This document shows, piece after piece, positions 1 through 5,854 of a DNA stretch of 5,854 nt (within the stretch, counting starts at the first letter, position 1; every line of letters starts with the position of its first letter). The translations under genes and the position numbers were made by a program. Below the pieces are notes generated by a model. It was not told the origin of the DNA. It saw only the letters and a list, made by a program, of their open reading frames with translations, and ran no database searches. Where the stretch lies: assembly GCA_011046175.1 (NCBI GenBank), contig DSBB01000007.1, forward strand, positions 1 to 5,854, read 5' to 3'. The DNA comes from Candidatus Hydrogenedentota bacterium. Lineage in GTDB: Bacteria > Hydrogenedentota > Hydrogenedentia > Hydrogenedentales > CAITNO01.

Positions 1-1421
1 CCAGCTACTCCGTGCACAGGGACATGAACAAGTGCGTCCTGTGTCGTCGTTGTGTGCGCACCTGCATTGACCTGCAGGAAGTGGGCGTTCTTGATGTGGC
101 GCGGCGCGGCGCGGAATCGAAGGTCGAAACGTTCCTCGACAAGCCGCTATCGGACGTTATTTGCATTAATTGCGGCCAGTGCGTTAACCGTTGTCCCACC
201 GGCGCGCTGAAAGCGAATGACCCGACCGATGAAGTGTGGGCAGCCATTGACGACCCGACAAAGCACGTGGTCATCCAAACAGCGCCCAGCCCCCGAGCGG
301 GCATTGGCGAATGCTTTGGACTCGAACCCGGCATTCCGCTCACGCTCGAAATGAATACGGCGCTGCGCCGTTGCGGTTTCGACAAAGTGTTCGACACCAA
401 TTTCAGCGCCGACCTGACCATTATTGAGGAAGGCACCGAGCTTATCCTGCGCCTGCACAAGGCGCTGGTGCAGAAGGAGCCGGTGGCGCTTCCCCAATTC
501 ACCAGCTGTTCGCCCGGTTGGGTGAAGTTCATCGAACATTTCTATCCGGAAATGCTGCCGCATGTCTCTTCGGCAAAAAGCCCGCAGCAGATGTTTGGCG
601 CTGTGATCAAGACATACTACGCAAAGGTAAATAATCTCGATCCAAAGGATATTGTGAGTGTGGCGCTCATGCCGTGCTCCGCCAAGAAGTTCGAGTGCAA
701 CCGTCCGGAAATGAACGACAGCGGGCATAAGGATGTGGATTACGGGTTGACCACCCGCGAGCTGGCAAGCATGATAAGCGAAGCCGGCATCCACCTGCCC
801 GACATGCCCAAATCGCCCTTTGACGATCCGTTCGGACAGGAAACCGGGTCAGGCGTTATCTTTGGCGCAAGCGGCGGCGTGATGGAGGCGGCGCTGCGCA
901 CCGTCATCGAACTGGTATGCGGCATCAAGGTGGAAGACTTGTACGACCACGCCAAGATCATTCCCGTGCGCGGTTTTGACGGCATAAAATATGCCGAAAT
1001 TACCGTGCCCGATGTCGGGCCTGTTCCCGACATACTTGCGCATCTTGTGCCGAATTGGGACTGGCTAAAGGGCGCCACGCTTAAAGTGGGCGTGTGCCAC
1101 GGAACGGCCAACGCGAAGAAGGTGTTGGACGATATCCGCGCAGGCGGCAAATTCAGTGAATGCCATTTCATCGAATTTATGGCGTGCCCGGGCGGTTGTC
1201 TGGGCGGCGGCGGACAGCCGATACCAACGACTCCGGCGATTCGCGAAGCGCGCGCGCGCGCCATTTACGCCGAAGACGACCGTTCGGAAGTGCGCAAGTC
1301 GCATGAAAACCCGGCGGTGCTCGAACTTTACGGCAAGTTCCTGACGGACGGCCCATGCGGAAAAATAAGCCACAAGTTGCTGCATACAGGTTATGTGCAA
1401 CGGGGCAAGTATATTGCCTGA
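1..1421 (+). CDS. hydA: [FeFe] hydrogenase catalytic subunit, N-terminus outside window
   Basis: This is a group A [FeFe] hydrogenase, catalysing reversible 2H+ + 2e- to H2 in the cytoplasm. The frame is open to the left edge (codons from position 3), so the GTG at 12 is probably internal and the gene is 5'-truncated. Numbering from that GTG, two 4Fe-4S motifs appear: C8-C11-C14-C18 and C51-C54-C57-C61. The H-cluster domain follows, with L1 TSCSPGW (164-170), L2 MPCSAKKFE (220-228) and L3 MACPGGCLGGGGQP (390-403, C392 and C396). The small-subunit-like tail ends in SHKLLHTGY. Residues matching the clostridial proton relay are present: E140, E143, R147, C166, S186. Oddity: S167 replaces the second Cys of the usual TSCCPxW. 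The visible part resembles Clostridium pasteurianum CpI and HndD-type subunits. Whether a 2Fe-2S domain or partner NuoE/NuoF-like subunits precede it cannot be seen. The family call is very secure; monomeric versus multimeric type is not. Confidence 0.96.
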   Translation, partial: SYSVHRDMNKCVLCRRCVRTCIDLQEVGVLDVARRGAESKVETFLDKPLSDVICINCGQCVNRCPTGALKANDPTDEVWAAIDDPTKHVVIQTAPSPRAGIGECFGLEPGIPLTLEMNTALRRCGFDKVFDTNFSADLTIIEEGTELILRLHKALVQKEPVALPQFTSCSPGWVKFIEHFYPEMLPHVSSAKSPQQMFGAVIKTYYAKVNNLDPKDIVSVALMPCSAKKFECNRPEMNDSGHKDVDYGLTTRELASMISEAGIHLPDMPKSPFDDPFGQETGSGVIFGASGGVMEAALRTVIELVCGIKVEDLYDHAKIIPVRGFDGIKYAEITVPDVGPVPDILAHLVPNWDWLKGATLKVGVCHGTANAKKVLDDIRAGGKFSECHFIEFMACPGGCLGGGGQPIPTTPAIREARARAIYAEDDRSEVRKSHENPAVLELYGKFLTDGPCGKISHKLLHTGYVQRGKYIA

Positions 1422-1437
1422 CATCTAATATGTTCGG

Positions 1438-1474
1438 GGGCGGTCTCCGGAAAGTTTGTGCGGAGACCGCCCTT
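1438..1474 (+). terminator. Rho-independent-type terminator after the hydrogenase gene
   Basis: A perfect 12-bp inverted repeat, GGGCGGTCTCCG (1438-1449) and CGGAGACCGCCC (1461-1472), encloses an 11-nt loop. It starts 16 bases after the hydrogenase stop codon. The T-tract is poor (TTGTG), so termination may be partial or factor-assisted. Position and stem strength support the call, and it marks the hydrogenase as the last gene of its transcription unit. Confidence 0.75.
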
Positions 1475-1559
1475 GTGCTACCATAATTCCTCGAAGAACA
1501 TTATTATGGCGCCGGGGGTGACACAACGGTGCGGTACGCTGTACGAGGAAATGCGATTG

Positions 1560-1584
1560 TGACGGTCGGTTTTTCCGACCGTCA
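1560..1584. repeat. Perfect 10-bp hairpin with T5 loop
   Basis: TGACGGTCGG (1560-1569) and CCGACCGTCA (1575-1584) form a perfect 10-bp stem around a TTTTT loop. No T-run follows on either strand, so it is not a textbook intrinsic terminator. It sits about 90 bases beyond the hydrogenase terminator and 250-300 bases before the TPR gene. It could be a second terminator, an RNA-stability or regulatory stem, or a protein-binding palindrome. The structure is seen directly; its role is unknown. Confidence 0.55.
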
Positions 1585-1863
1585 TATCATTTATGGGGGA
1601 ATCGGTCACTGCGCGGTTGAAAAAACGTTAAACAGGCTTGACGCCTTGTTTTGCGCGGTGAAATAAGGCAAAATGCGATATCGGTTTCCCGTCCGACGGG
1701 TGAACGGAGGATACGCCAAAAAATGACCCTGACAGGCAGCACCAAAGGCGCGCAGCAAAGAAAATTTGAAACAATACAGGGGTTTACGGGTAGGCTAGAG
1801 TATGCCTGTTGACATGAAAAAACGGCTTGGACTTTGGAAGTGAGCCTCAAATCACTTACAAAA

Positions 1864-2646
1864 ATGTTGTATGCCTTGTCCATGATGGCGCTTGATGCTA
1901 TAGCGCTGAGCGCTGGATTATTGTTTGTCGTCATCGGTGTCTGGTCGCTTAGAAAACGTTTTCAGAAGCATGAGGAATGGCCGCTGCGTGTGCAAATGTT
2001 TATGCTGGCGGGGGTGTTGGGGTTTTACCTGATTGAAATCACGATCTTGCGCGTCGTTATTCGTGAAAACGTCATGCATTTTATTTTTGCGCTGCTTGGG
2101 TTGCTGGTTGCGGGCGCAGCGTTATATGGGCATATTGCAGTGTCGGTCGTTTCGCGGCTTATGGTGGAATTGCTTGTTCCGGATAATCCCGCCGCCGCAA
2201 CCACGCCGCGGCTCGGCCCGGCGGAGGCGCTGGAGCGGCAGGGCAATTGGGAAGGCGCATTGAATGAATACTACATCCTTGCGCGTATTTATCCGCGCAA
2301 TCCGATGCTGTGTGTCCGCGCCGCGAACAACCTCCTTAAAATGAACCGCTGCGAGGAGGCCGTGGCATGGTTTGAACGCGCCATAAAGTATGCGGACAAG
2401 GCGGACGACAACCTCGCCATTGTGCGGCGGCTTTGTGATGTCTTGGAGTCGCTTGAGCAACATGACAGGGCAAACGAAGCGTTACGGCTTTTCACCCTTC
2501 GTTTTGCCGACCACGACGCGTCACGGGAAATTGCCGCGGCCATTGAAAGAGGATCCGGCGGGAAGCGCCAAAAACAGGTCGCCACACCGGTACCAGACGG
2601 TCTCGTTTCGTTGGAGGATGATCCCATCCGCTCTGAAGAGGAGTAA
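1864..2646 (+). CDS. Membrane-anchored TPR protein of unknown function
   Basis: I do not recognise a named family. From ATG 1864 it has 260 residues. Hydrophobic segments at about 10-28, 43-66 and 71-95 look like three membrane helices, with R30-K31-R32 after the first suggesting a cytoplasmic loop. About three tetratricopeptide-like repeats follow: near 119-147 (containing QGNWEGALNEY and a closing YPRNP), 151-180 (EEAVAWFERAI) and 185-218. The tail is charged and acidic, ending IRSEEE. TPR domains are protein-interaction scaffolds, so this is probably a membrane-tethered adaptor (inference). The start is uncertain: TTG 1834, GTG 1840 and ATG 1864, 1882 and 1885 share the frame and none has a clear Shine-Dalgarno. 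I chose 1864 as an ATG that leaves the first helix intact. It ends 37 bases before xerC on the same strand, suggesting co-transcription. Confidence 0.82.
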   Translation: MLYALSMMALDAIALSAGLLFVVIGVWSLRKRFQKHEEWPLRVQMFMLAGVLGFYLIEITILRVVIRENVMHFIFALLGLLVAGAALYGHIAVSVVSRLMVELLVPDNPAAATTPRLGPAEALERQGNWEGALNEYYILARIYPRNPMLCVRAANNLLKMNRCEEAVAWFERAIKYADKADDNLAIVRRLCDVLESLEQHDRANEALRLFTLRFADHDASREIAAAIERGSGGKRQKQVATPVPDGLVSLEDDPIRSEEE

Positions 2647-2683
2647 GCGCAAAACACCATGAAAAAAAGACCGGGATAAGTCT

Positions 2684-3616
2684 ATGTCAGCAGTGGACAT
2701 GATACGTTACTTGAATTATCTGCGTGTGGAACGCAACTTTTCGCGTCATACGTTGCGCGCCTACGCCAATGACATCGGACAGTTTTGCGACTATTTGGAG
2801 AACGGAGCGACGGCGCTGCGGCGAACGGATGAGGAAGCGCGTTCACCGGCATCGTTGGATGTGCTGAAACGGGCGGGAAAACGCGACGTGCGCGCGTTTC
2901 TTGCGCATGCGCAGACGGCGGGATGCTCGCCGCGCACGGCGGCGCGGAAATTGGCGGCGTTGCGTTCCGCCTACGCCTTTTTCATGCGGGAAAAAAGCGT
3001 CGCCGTCAACCCTACGCAGGGTATACGTTCGCCCCGATTGTCAAAAAATCTGCCGGATGTGTTGTCAATACCGGAGGTGACGGCGCTTTTGGAGGCGCCG
3101 GATACCTCCACGCCGTTGGGCAGGCGCGACCGTGCAGCGCTTGAAGTGTTGTATTCCTGCGGGTTGCGGGCCGCGGAACTGGCGGGATTGCGCATGGGAG
3201 ATGTGTTTTATGATCAGCAAACCGTTCGGGCGCTCGGAAAACGCGCCAAAGAACGAATGGTGCCCATCGGTTCGTATGCCATCGAGGCGCTTCGCAGTTA
3301 TCTTCAGGTGCGGCGCGATTTGGGATGTCCGGAACATGACCTGATATTTGTGAACCATCGCGGCGGACCGCTGACCACGCGCAGTGTGCAGCGGATTGTG
3401 GAACGCTACGTCCGCGAAGTGTTGCCAACACGTCGTGAAGTGTCTCCCCATACGTTGCGCCACACCTTTGCCACCCACATTCTGGATGCGGGCGCTGATC
3501 TGCGGGTCGTGCAGGAAATGCTAGGCCATGAAAGCCTGTCCAGCACACAGATTTACACCCATGTCAGCATCGAGCGATTGCGCCAGGTATACCGAGACGC
3601 ACATCCGCATGCGTAA
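2684..3616 (+). CDS. xerC: Tyrosine recombinase XerC
   Basis: A 310-residue site-specific recombinase that, with a partner Xer protein, would resolve chromosome dimers at dif during cell division. Residues 1-105 form the N-terminal SAM-like DNA-binding domain (RNFSRHTLRAY, SPRTAARKLAALRSAY); about 120-310 is the catalytic domain. All six catalytic residues are present at family spacing: R162 (SCGLRAAEL), K186 (GKRAKERMVP), H256 and R259 (SPHTLRHTFATH), H282 (LGHESL) and nucleophile Y291 (TQIYTHVS). The C-terminus (VYRDAHPHA) is closer to XerC than XerD. Length is slightly above the usual 295-300 because of a charged insertion around residues 42-63 before RDVRAFLAH. The ATG start has a modest GGGAT ribosome site (2673-2677). 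It lies 37 bases after the TPR gene and converges with the CoA-transferase gene, 5 bases away. XerC over XerD is a judgement; a phage integrase is unlikely. Confidence 0.93.
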   Translation: MSAVDMIRYLNYLRVERNFSRHTLRAYANDIGQFCDYLENGATALRRTDEEARSPASLDVLKRAGKRDVRAFLAHAQTAGCSPRTAARKLAALRSAYAFFMREKSVAVNPTQGIRSPRLSKNLPDVLSIPEVTALLEAPDTSTPLGRRDRAALEVLYSCGLRAAELAGLRMGDVFYDQQTVRALGKRAKERMVPIGSYAIEALRSYLQVRRDLGCPEHDLIFVNHRGGPLTTRSVQRIVERYVREVLPTRREVSPHTLRHTFATHILDAGADLRVVQEMLGHESLSSTQIYTHVSIERLRQVYRDAHPHA

Positions 3617-3621
3617 TCCGT

Positions 3622-5325
3622 TCAGTCTCCCAGCTCGAAACGGAAGTCGCGGCCGGTTACCACGTCATCACCCACAACCGTTGGCGCACCGCTTTCGGGC
3701 AGGACAATCTTCATCGAGCACGCCTCAATGATGTCTTTTTGTATGTCAATACCCGGCATTACGTAAATCAATTCCATGCCCCGGTCGGTAAGGCGAAACG
3801 CGCCCAAATGGGTGATGTAGAATACCTTTTTATTTTGCTTCAAACCTTCATGCCCGTTGAATGTTATTTCTTGAACCTTGTCAATAAACTTTGCGTTGCC
3901 GGGTTTGAGCACTTTGACTTGGTTGCCCTGAATTGCGATTTTCCCTTGGTCGCTCCAGGAACAGCAGAACAGAATGTTTTTCGCGCAGGTGCAGAGATCA
4001 ATGAATCCGCCGGGGCCAACGTGGTTGATGGGGTCTTTGCCGCGCCGCGATACGTTTACGTTGCCCTGGCTGTCTACTTCGAGCGCGCCGAGTATGACCC
4101 AATCCAAACGTTTGTACATGCGGTCGAAGGCCTGTACCGACGGCACGATTGTGTGGGGGTTGATGGCCGCGCCGAAAAAGATGCCCGGCGCCGACACCCC
4201 GCCGAATGCGCCACTTTCATTAATCATGTGCAGGTTTTTCATGACGCCGCTTTCGTGCAGTAACCGCGCCACTTCTTCGGGATGTCCCACGCCGATATCC
4301 ACATGATCGCCTTTCATGGCGTTTTCCGCGAACACGCGGGTGCCCAGACGCGCCAGCGCCTCATCCACGGGCACCCGGGTGGACATGACGCGAAGAATGC
4401 TGTTGATATAACGGGTGCGCGCCAATCCTTCATCAATGGGCAGCGTACTCTGCGGCGTAAAACAATCCCAGTATTTTCGGTGCTTTACCGTGGTAACCTG
4501 CTCCGTTTCGGGCCAGTAAACAATAGCGTCCACTTGGTCGGCGGGAAGGAATTCCTTGTCATAGCCTTCCTCAACAATGAGTCCCACATTGACGATAGTG
4601 CGTCCGCCATGACGACGCACCGCTTTCGGAAGGGAATAACTCTCCCCTATAAACGAACAGTTTTTGAAGTAAATGTTGCCTTTTCGGTCGGCGGCGGGCG
4701 CGCTGAAAACCGCAGTGTCCACCGGCGGCAGCCAGTATTTGAACCGTCCGGATTCGGTCACTTCCACATACTGAGGCGCGTCAGGCGGACAGACGCGGGT
4801 TCCTGTGCCGGTGCGCGGATCCACAAAAGTGCCCGCGCCCGTATCACAAATGATATGGTCCTGTCCTTCCCCCTGTGCGCGAAGGCAGAAGGTCAACGGG
4901 CCGAAAAGGGTGCATTGAATTTCAAGTTTGCCCGCCTGACCCATTTCCAACTGCCCTTTGCAACTCTCCGTGTGCGACACTATCATGCGCTTGATAAGGC
5001 CCTCGACGGCCAGCTCCTCCAGTGTTCCCGGAACCTTGCCGCGGCCGCCTTGGCCGCCGATGTTGACAAGGGTCAAATCACGCGGGCGCCCCTCTTGCCG
5101 GAAATGGTCCCGTATGGCCCAATACATGAGAGAGCAAGGTTGATTCCCCGCCATGCCGGAAGTGCCCATTACCGCCCCGTCAGGAATGAGTTTAACCGCC
5201 TCCCACGCCGTCATGAACTTCGGATTGTCTTTCACGGGCGGAGGATAATGCAGGTCATATTTTTCCCAATTCCATCTCCAACGCATTACATGCGCGTATA
5301 ATTTCAGTTTCGTCAAAATATCCAT
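3622..5325 (-). CDS. Family I CoA-transferase, fused subunits (Pct/YdiF-like)
   Basis: A 567-residue acyl-CoA:carboxylate CoA-transferase with alpha and beta halves fused, as in propionate CoA-transferase and YdiF. Such cytoplasmic enzymes move CoA between an acyl-CoA and acetate or another short acid through a glutamyl-CoA thioester. The alpha half shows a segment starting FMTAWEAVKLIPDG (37-50), a glycine-rich GGQGGRGK (90-97) and the family hallmark GTFVDPR (165-171). The beta half shows GVGHPEEVARLL (345-356), the probable catalytic E370 in INESGAFGGVSAPG, GALEVDSQGNVNVS (413-426) and GPGGFIDL (437-444). Family members usually start close to the TAWEA segment, so the first ~36 residues, rich in basic and aromatic residues, form an extension. 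The start is supported by GGTGGAGA 6 bases upstream. The native acid cannot be read from sequence. A partial paralog lies upstream on the same strand. Confidence 0.92.
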   Translation of the reverse strand: MDILTKLKLYAHVMRWRWNWEKYDLHYPPPVKDNPKFMTAWEAVKLIPDGAVMGTSGMAGNQPCSLMYWAIRDHFRQEGRPRDLTLVNIGGQGGRGKVPGTLEELAVEGLIKRMIVSHTESCKGQLEMGQAGKLEIQCTLFGPLTFCLRAQGEGQDHIICDTGAGTFVDPRTGTGTRVCPPDAPQYVEVTESGRFKYWLPPVDTAVFSAPAADRKGNIYFKNCSFIGESYSLPKAVRRHGGRTIVNVGLIVEEGYDKEFLPADQVDAIVYWPETEQVTTVKHRKYWDCFTPQSTLPIDEGLARTRYINSILRVMSTRVPVDEALARLGTRVFAENAMKGDHVDIGVGHPEEVARLLHESGVMKNLHMINESGAFGGVSAPGIFFGAAINPHTIVPSVQAFDRMYKRLDWVILGALEVDSQGNVNVSRRGKDPINHVGPGGFIDLCTCAKNILFCCSWSDQGKIAIQGNQVKVLKPGNAKFIDKVQEITFNGHEGLKQNKKVFYITHLGAFRLTDRGMELIYVMPGIDIQKDIIEACSMKIVLPESGAPTVVGDDVVTGRDFRFELGD

Positions 5326-5331
5326 GGTACG

Positions 5332-5339
5332 TCTCCACC
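5332..5339 (-). promoter_or_regulatory. Ribosome binding site of the CoA-transferase gene
   Basis: Read on the minus strand, GGTGGAGA ends 6 bases before the ATG at 5325. It is the strongest Shine-Dalgarno near any start in this window, and it fixes the long N-terminus beginning MDILTK rather than an internal start near residue 38. Confidence 0.7.
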
Positions 5340-5369
5340 GGCATATTTATGATTTGCGCATACGGCCAG

Positions 5370-5400
5370 AAAGCGCCCCTGCCGACACGGGCAGGGGCGC
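5370..5400 (-). terminator. Hairpin terminator between the tandem CoA-transferase genes
   Basis: A perfect 11-bp GC-rich stem, GCGCCCCTGCC (5373-5383) and GGCAGGGGCGC (5390-5400), has a 6-base loop. On the minus strand it is followed by TTTCTGG, a short T-rich stretch, and lies 59 bases past the stop codon of the right-hand paralog. It therefore most likely ends that transcript, leaving only about 45 bases for a separate promoter and leader of the left-hand copy, unless read-through supplies it. Confidence 0.75.
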
Positions 5401-5459
5401 CACAATCGAAGCGGTTCTCCGTCGCAATAATACTGTTTGTTAATACAAGTCATTCCCGG

Positions 5460-5854
5460 CTATTCCTGTAATTCAAATCTGAATCCTTCGCCCGTTACCA
5501 CATCTTTGCCCACCGCTTTCGGTGCGCCGCTTTCCGGCAGAACAATCCGCATGGGACAGGCGTCTATGATATCTTTTTGCGGATCAATTCCCGGCATGAC
5601 GTACATCAATTCCATACCGCGCCTGGTCAGCCGGAATGCGCCGATATGACACACGTAAAAAACGTTTTTGCCGTGTTTCAGGGCTTCTTGTCCGTTAAAG
5701 GTAATCTCGTATACCTTGTCTGTGAACTTGGGTTTCCCGGATTCAATTATCGTGACATGATCGCCCTGCACCTCGATTGTGGCGCGAACACCCCAGGGGC
5801 TTACAAACAAAATGTTTTTCGCGCAGGTAATCAAATCTATAAAGCCGCCCGGCC
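5460..5854 (-). CDS. Second CoA-transferase (paralog), C-terminal end only
   Basis: The frame is open to the right edge, so only the last 131 residues or so are visible; the gene continues beyond 5854 and the TTG at 5834 is an internal Leu codon, not a start. It begins PGGFIDL, matching residues 438-444 of the complete neighbour, and aligns without gaps to its end: by hand count 87 of 130 positions are identical (about 67%). Shared blocks include DKV-EITFNG, GAFRLT-RGMEL, YVMPGID and IVLPESGAP. The largest difference lies in a 20-residue stretch after AKNILF. It is presumably the same kind of family I CoA-transferase, with its catalytic Glu outside the window. It ends in TAG, 134 bases before the start of the left-hand copy. 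Divergence is too large for a recent duplication or assembly artefact, and no frame damage is seen in the visible part. Confidence 0.9.
   Translation of the reverse strand, partial: PGGFIDLITCAKNILFVSPWGVRATIEVQGDHVTIIESGKPKFTDKVYEITFNGQEALKHGKNVFYVCHIGAFRLTRRGMELMYVMPGIDPQKDIIDACPMRIVLPESGAPKAVGKDVVTGEGFRFELQE

Larger units (their letters stand above)
1422..1863. other. Intergenic region with hairpins, weak promoter-like site and two tiny ORFs
   Basis: No confident gene is visible here. Beyond the terminator at its left end, the region holds a perfect hairpin (1560-1584) and a short inverted repeat CCATAAT/ATTATGG (1481-1487 and 1503-1509). A weak promoter-like pair is TTGACG (1638-1643) and AATAAG (1662-1667) with 18-bp spacing; the -35 element lies in a small bulged stem (1630-1651). 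Two tiny ORFs are possible: 1506-1562 (18 codons, ending inside the 1560 hairpin) and 1723-1812 (29 codons, preceded by GGAGG at 1706-1710). I looked for tRNA, T-box and the common riboswitch signatures (TPP, cobalamin, FMN, SAM, glycine, c-di-GMP) and recognised none. The promoter for the downstream TPR/xerC unit most likely lies here. Confidence 0.6.

Noticed and set aside
147..794. Minus-strand open frames inside the hydrogenase region
   Set aside because: They oppose a highly conserved catalytic domain, show no domain or motif, and overlap one another in different frames.
1248..1262. Alternating GC run (14 bases), possible Z-DNA or repeat
   Set aside because: It encodes the conserved-frame residues EARARAI of the hydrogenase tail; Arg/Ala codons in a GC-rich gene explain it.
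1481..1509. CCATAAT/ATTATGG inverted repeat as a dif site for XerC
   Set aside because: The half-sites are separated by 15 bases rather than the 6-base centre of dif, and the outer arms do not match the dif consensus.
1600..1833. Possible riboswitch or structured leader before the TPR gene
   Set aside because: Small stems such as CCCGT/ACGGG near 1688-1700 and AGGC/GCCT near 1792-1807 exist, but no conserved core of a known riboswitch class could be matched, and the downstream gene gives no ligand hint.
1587..1934. Minus-strand open frame of 115 codons across the intergenic region and TPR gene start
   Set aside because: It overlaps the membrane-helix coding start of the TPR gene, has no recognisable motif and no convincing ribosome site; probably chance.
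2684..3616. Recombinase as the integrase of a mobile element or integron
   Set aside because: The sequence has canonical XerC motifs and C-terminus, and no attachment repeats, tRNA, cargo or phage genes are nearby.
4282..5301. Long plus-strand open frame (339 codons) opposite the CoA-transferase gene
   Set aside because: It is antisense to a gene with clear family motifs, its translation is rich in His and Arg with no recognisable domain, and it has no ribosome site of note. It is a by-product of the codon usage of the real gene.

Overview
The window looks like chromosomal DNA from an obligately or facultatively anaerobic, fermentative bacterium. The evidence is an oxygen-sensitive [FeFe] hydrogenase and two tandem acetate/propionate-type CoA-transferase genes, next to a housekeeping Xer recombinase. 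Base composition is moderately GC-rich (slightly above 50% by eye) and shows no abrupt change, so nothing points to recent transfer. The phylum cannot be fixed from the sequence; the mix would fit an uncultured anaerobic lineage.

Layout, left to right. (1) Positions 1-1421, plus strand: the C-terminal part of an [FeFe] hydrogenase catalytic subunit (two 4Fe-4S ferredoxin motifs and the complete H-cluster domain). Its N-terminus lies before the window. A 12-bp hairpin terminator follows at 1438-1474. (2) About 440 bases without a confident gene (1422-1863). They hold the terminator, a second perfect hairpin (1560-1584), a weak promoter-like pair and two very short ORFs, one with a strong Shine-Dalgarno-like GGAGG. 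(3) Plus strand: an unrecognised membrane protein with three predicted helices and a cytoplasmic-type TPR domain, followed after 37 bases by a complete XerC-type tyrosine recombinase with all six catalytic residues. These two are probably co-transcribed. (4) Minus strand, convergent with xerC and separated from it by only 5 bases: a complete 567-residue fused-subunit CoA-transferase of the Pct/YdiF type. Behind it, entering from the right edge, is the C-terminal end of a second copy about 67% identical over 130 residues. A strong hairpin lies between the two copies.

How the genes could work together (inference): the hydrogenase disposes of reducing equivalents as H2, and the CoA-transferases move CoA between acyl-CoA and short-chain acids. 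Both are typical of fermentation, but they lie on opposite strands and are separated by the TPR/xerC unit, so no single operon links them. Most of the window is ordinary. The item most worth checking is the hydrogenase L1 motif, which reads TSCSPGW: Ser occupies the position of a canonical H-cluster cysteine ligand, while the proton-transfer residues are all kept.
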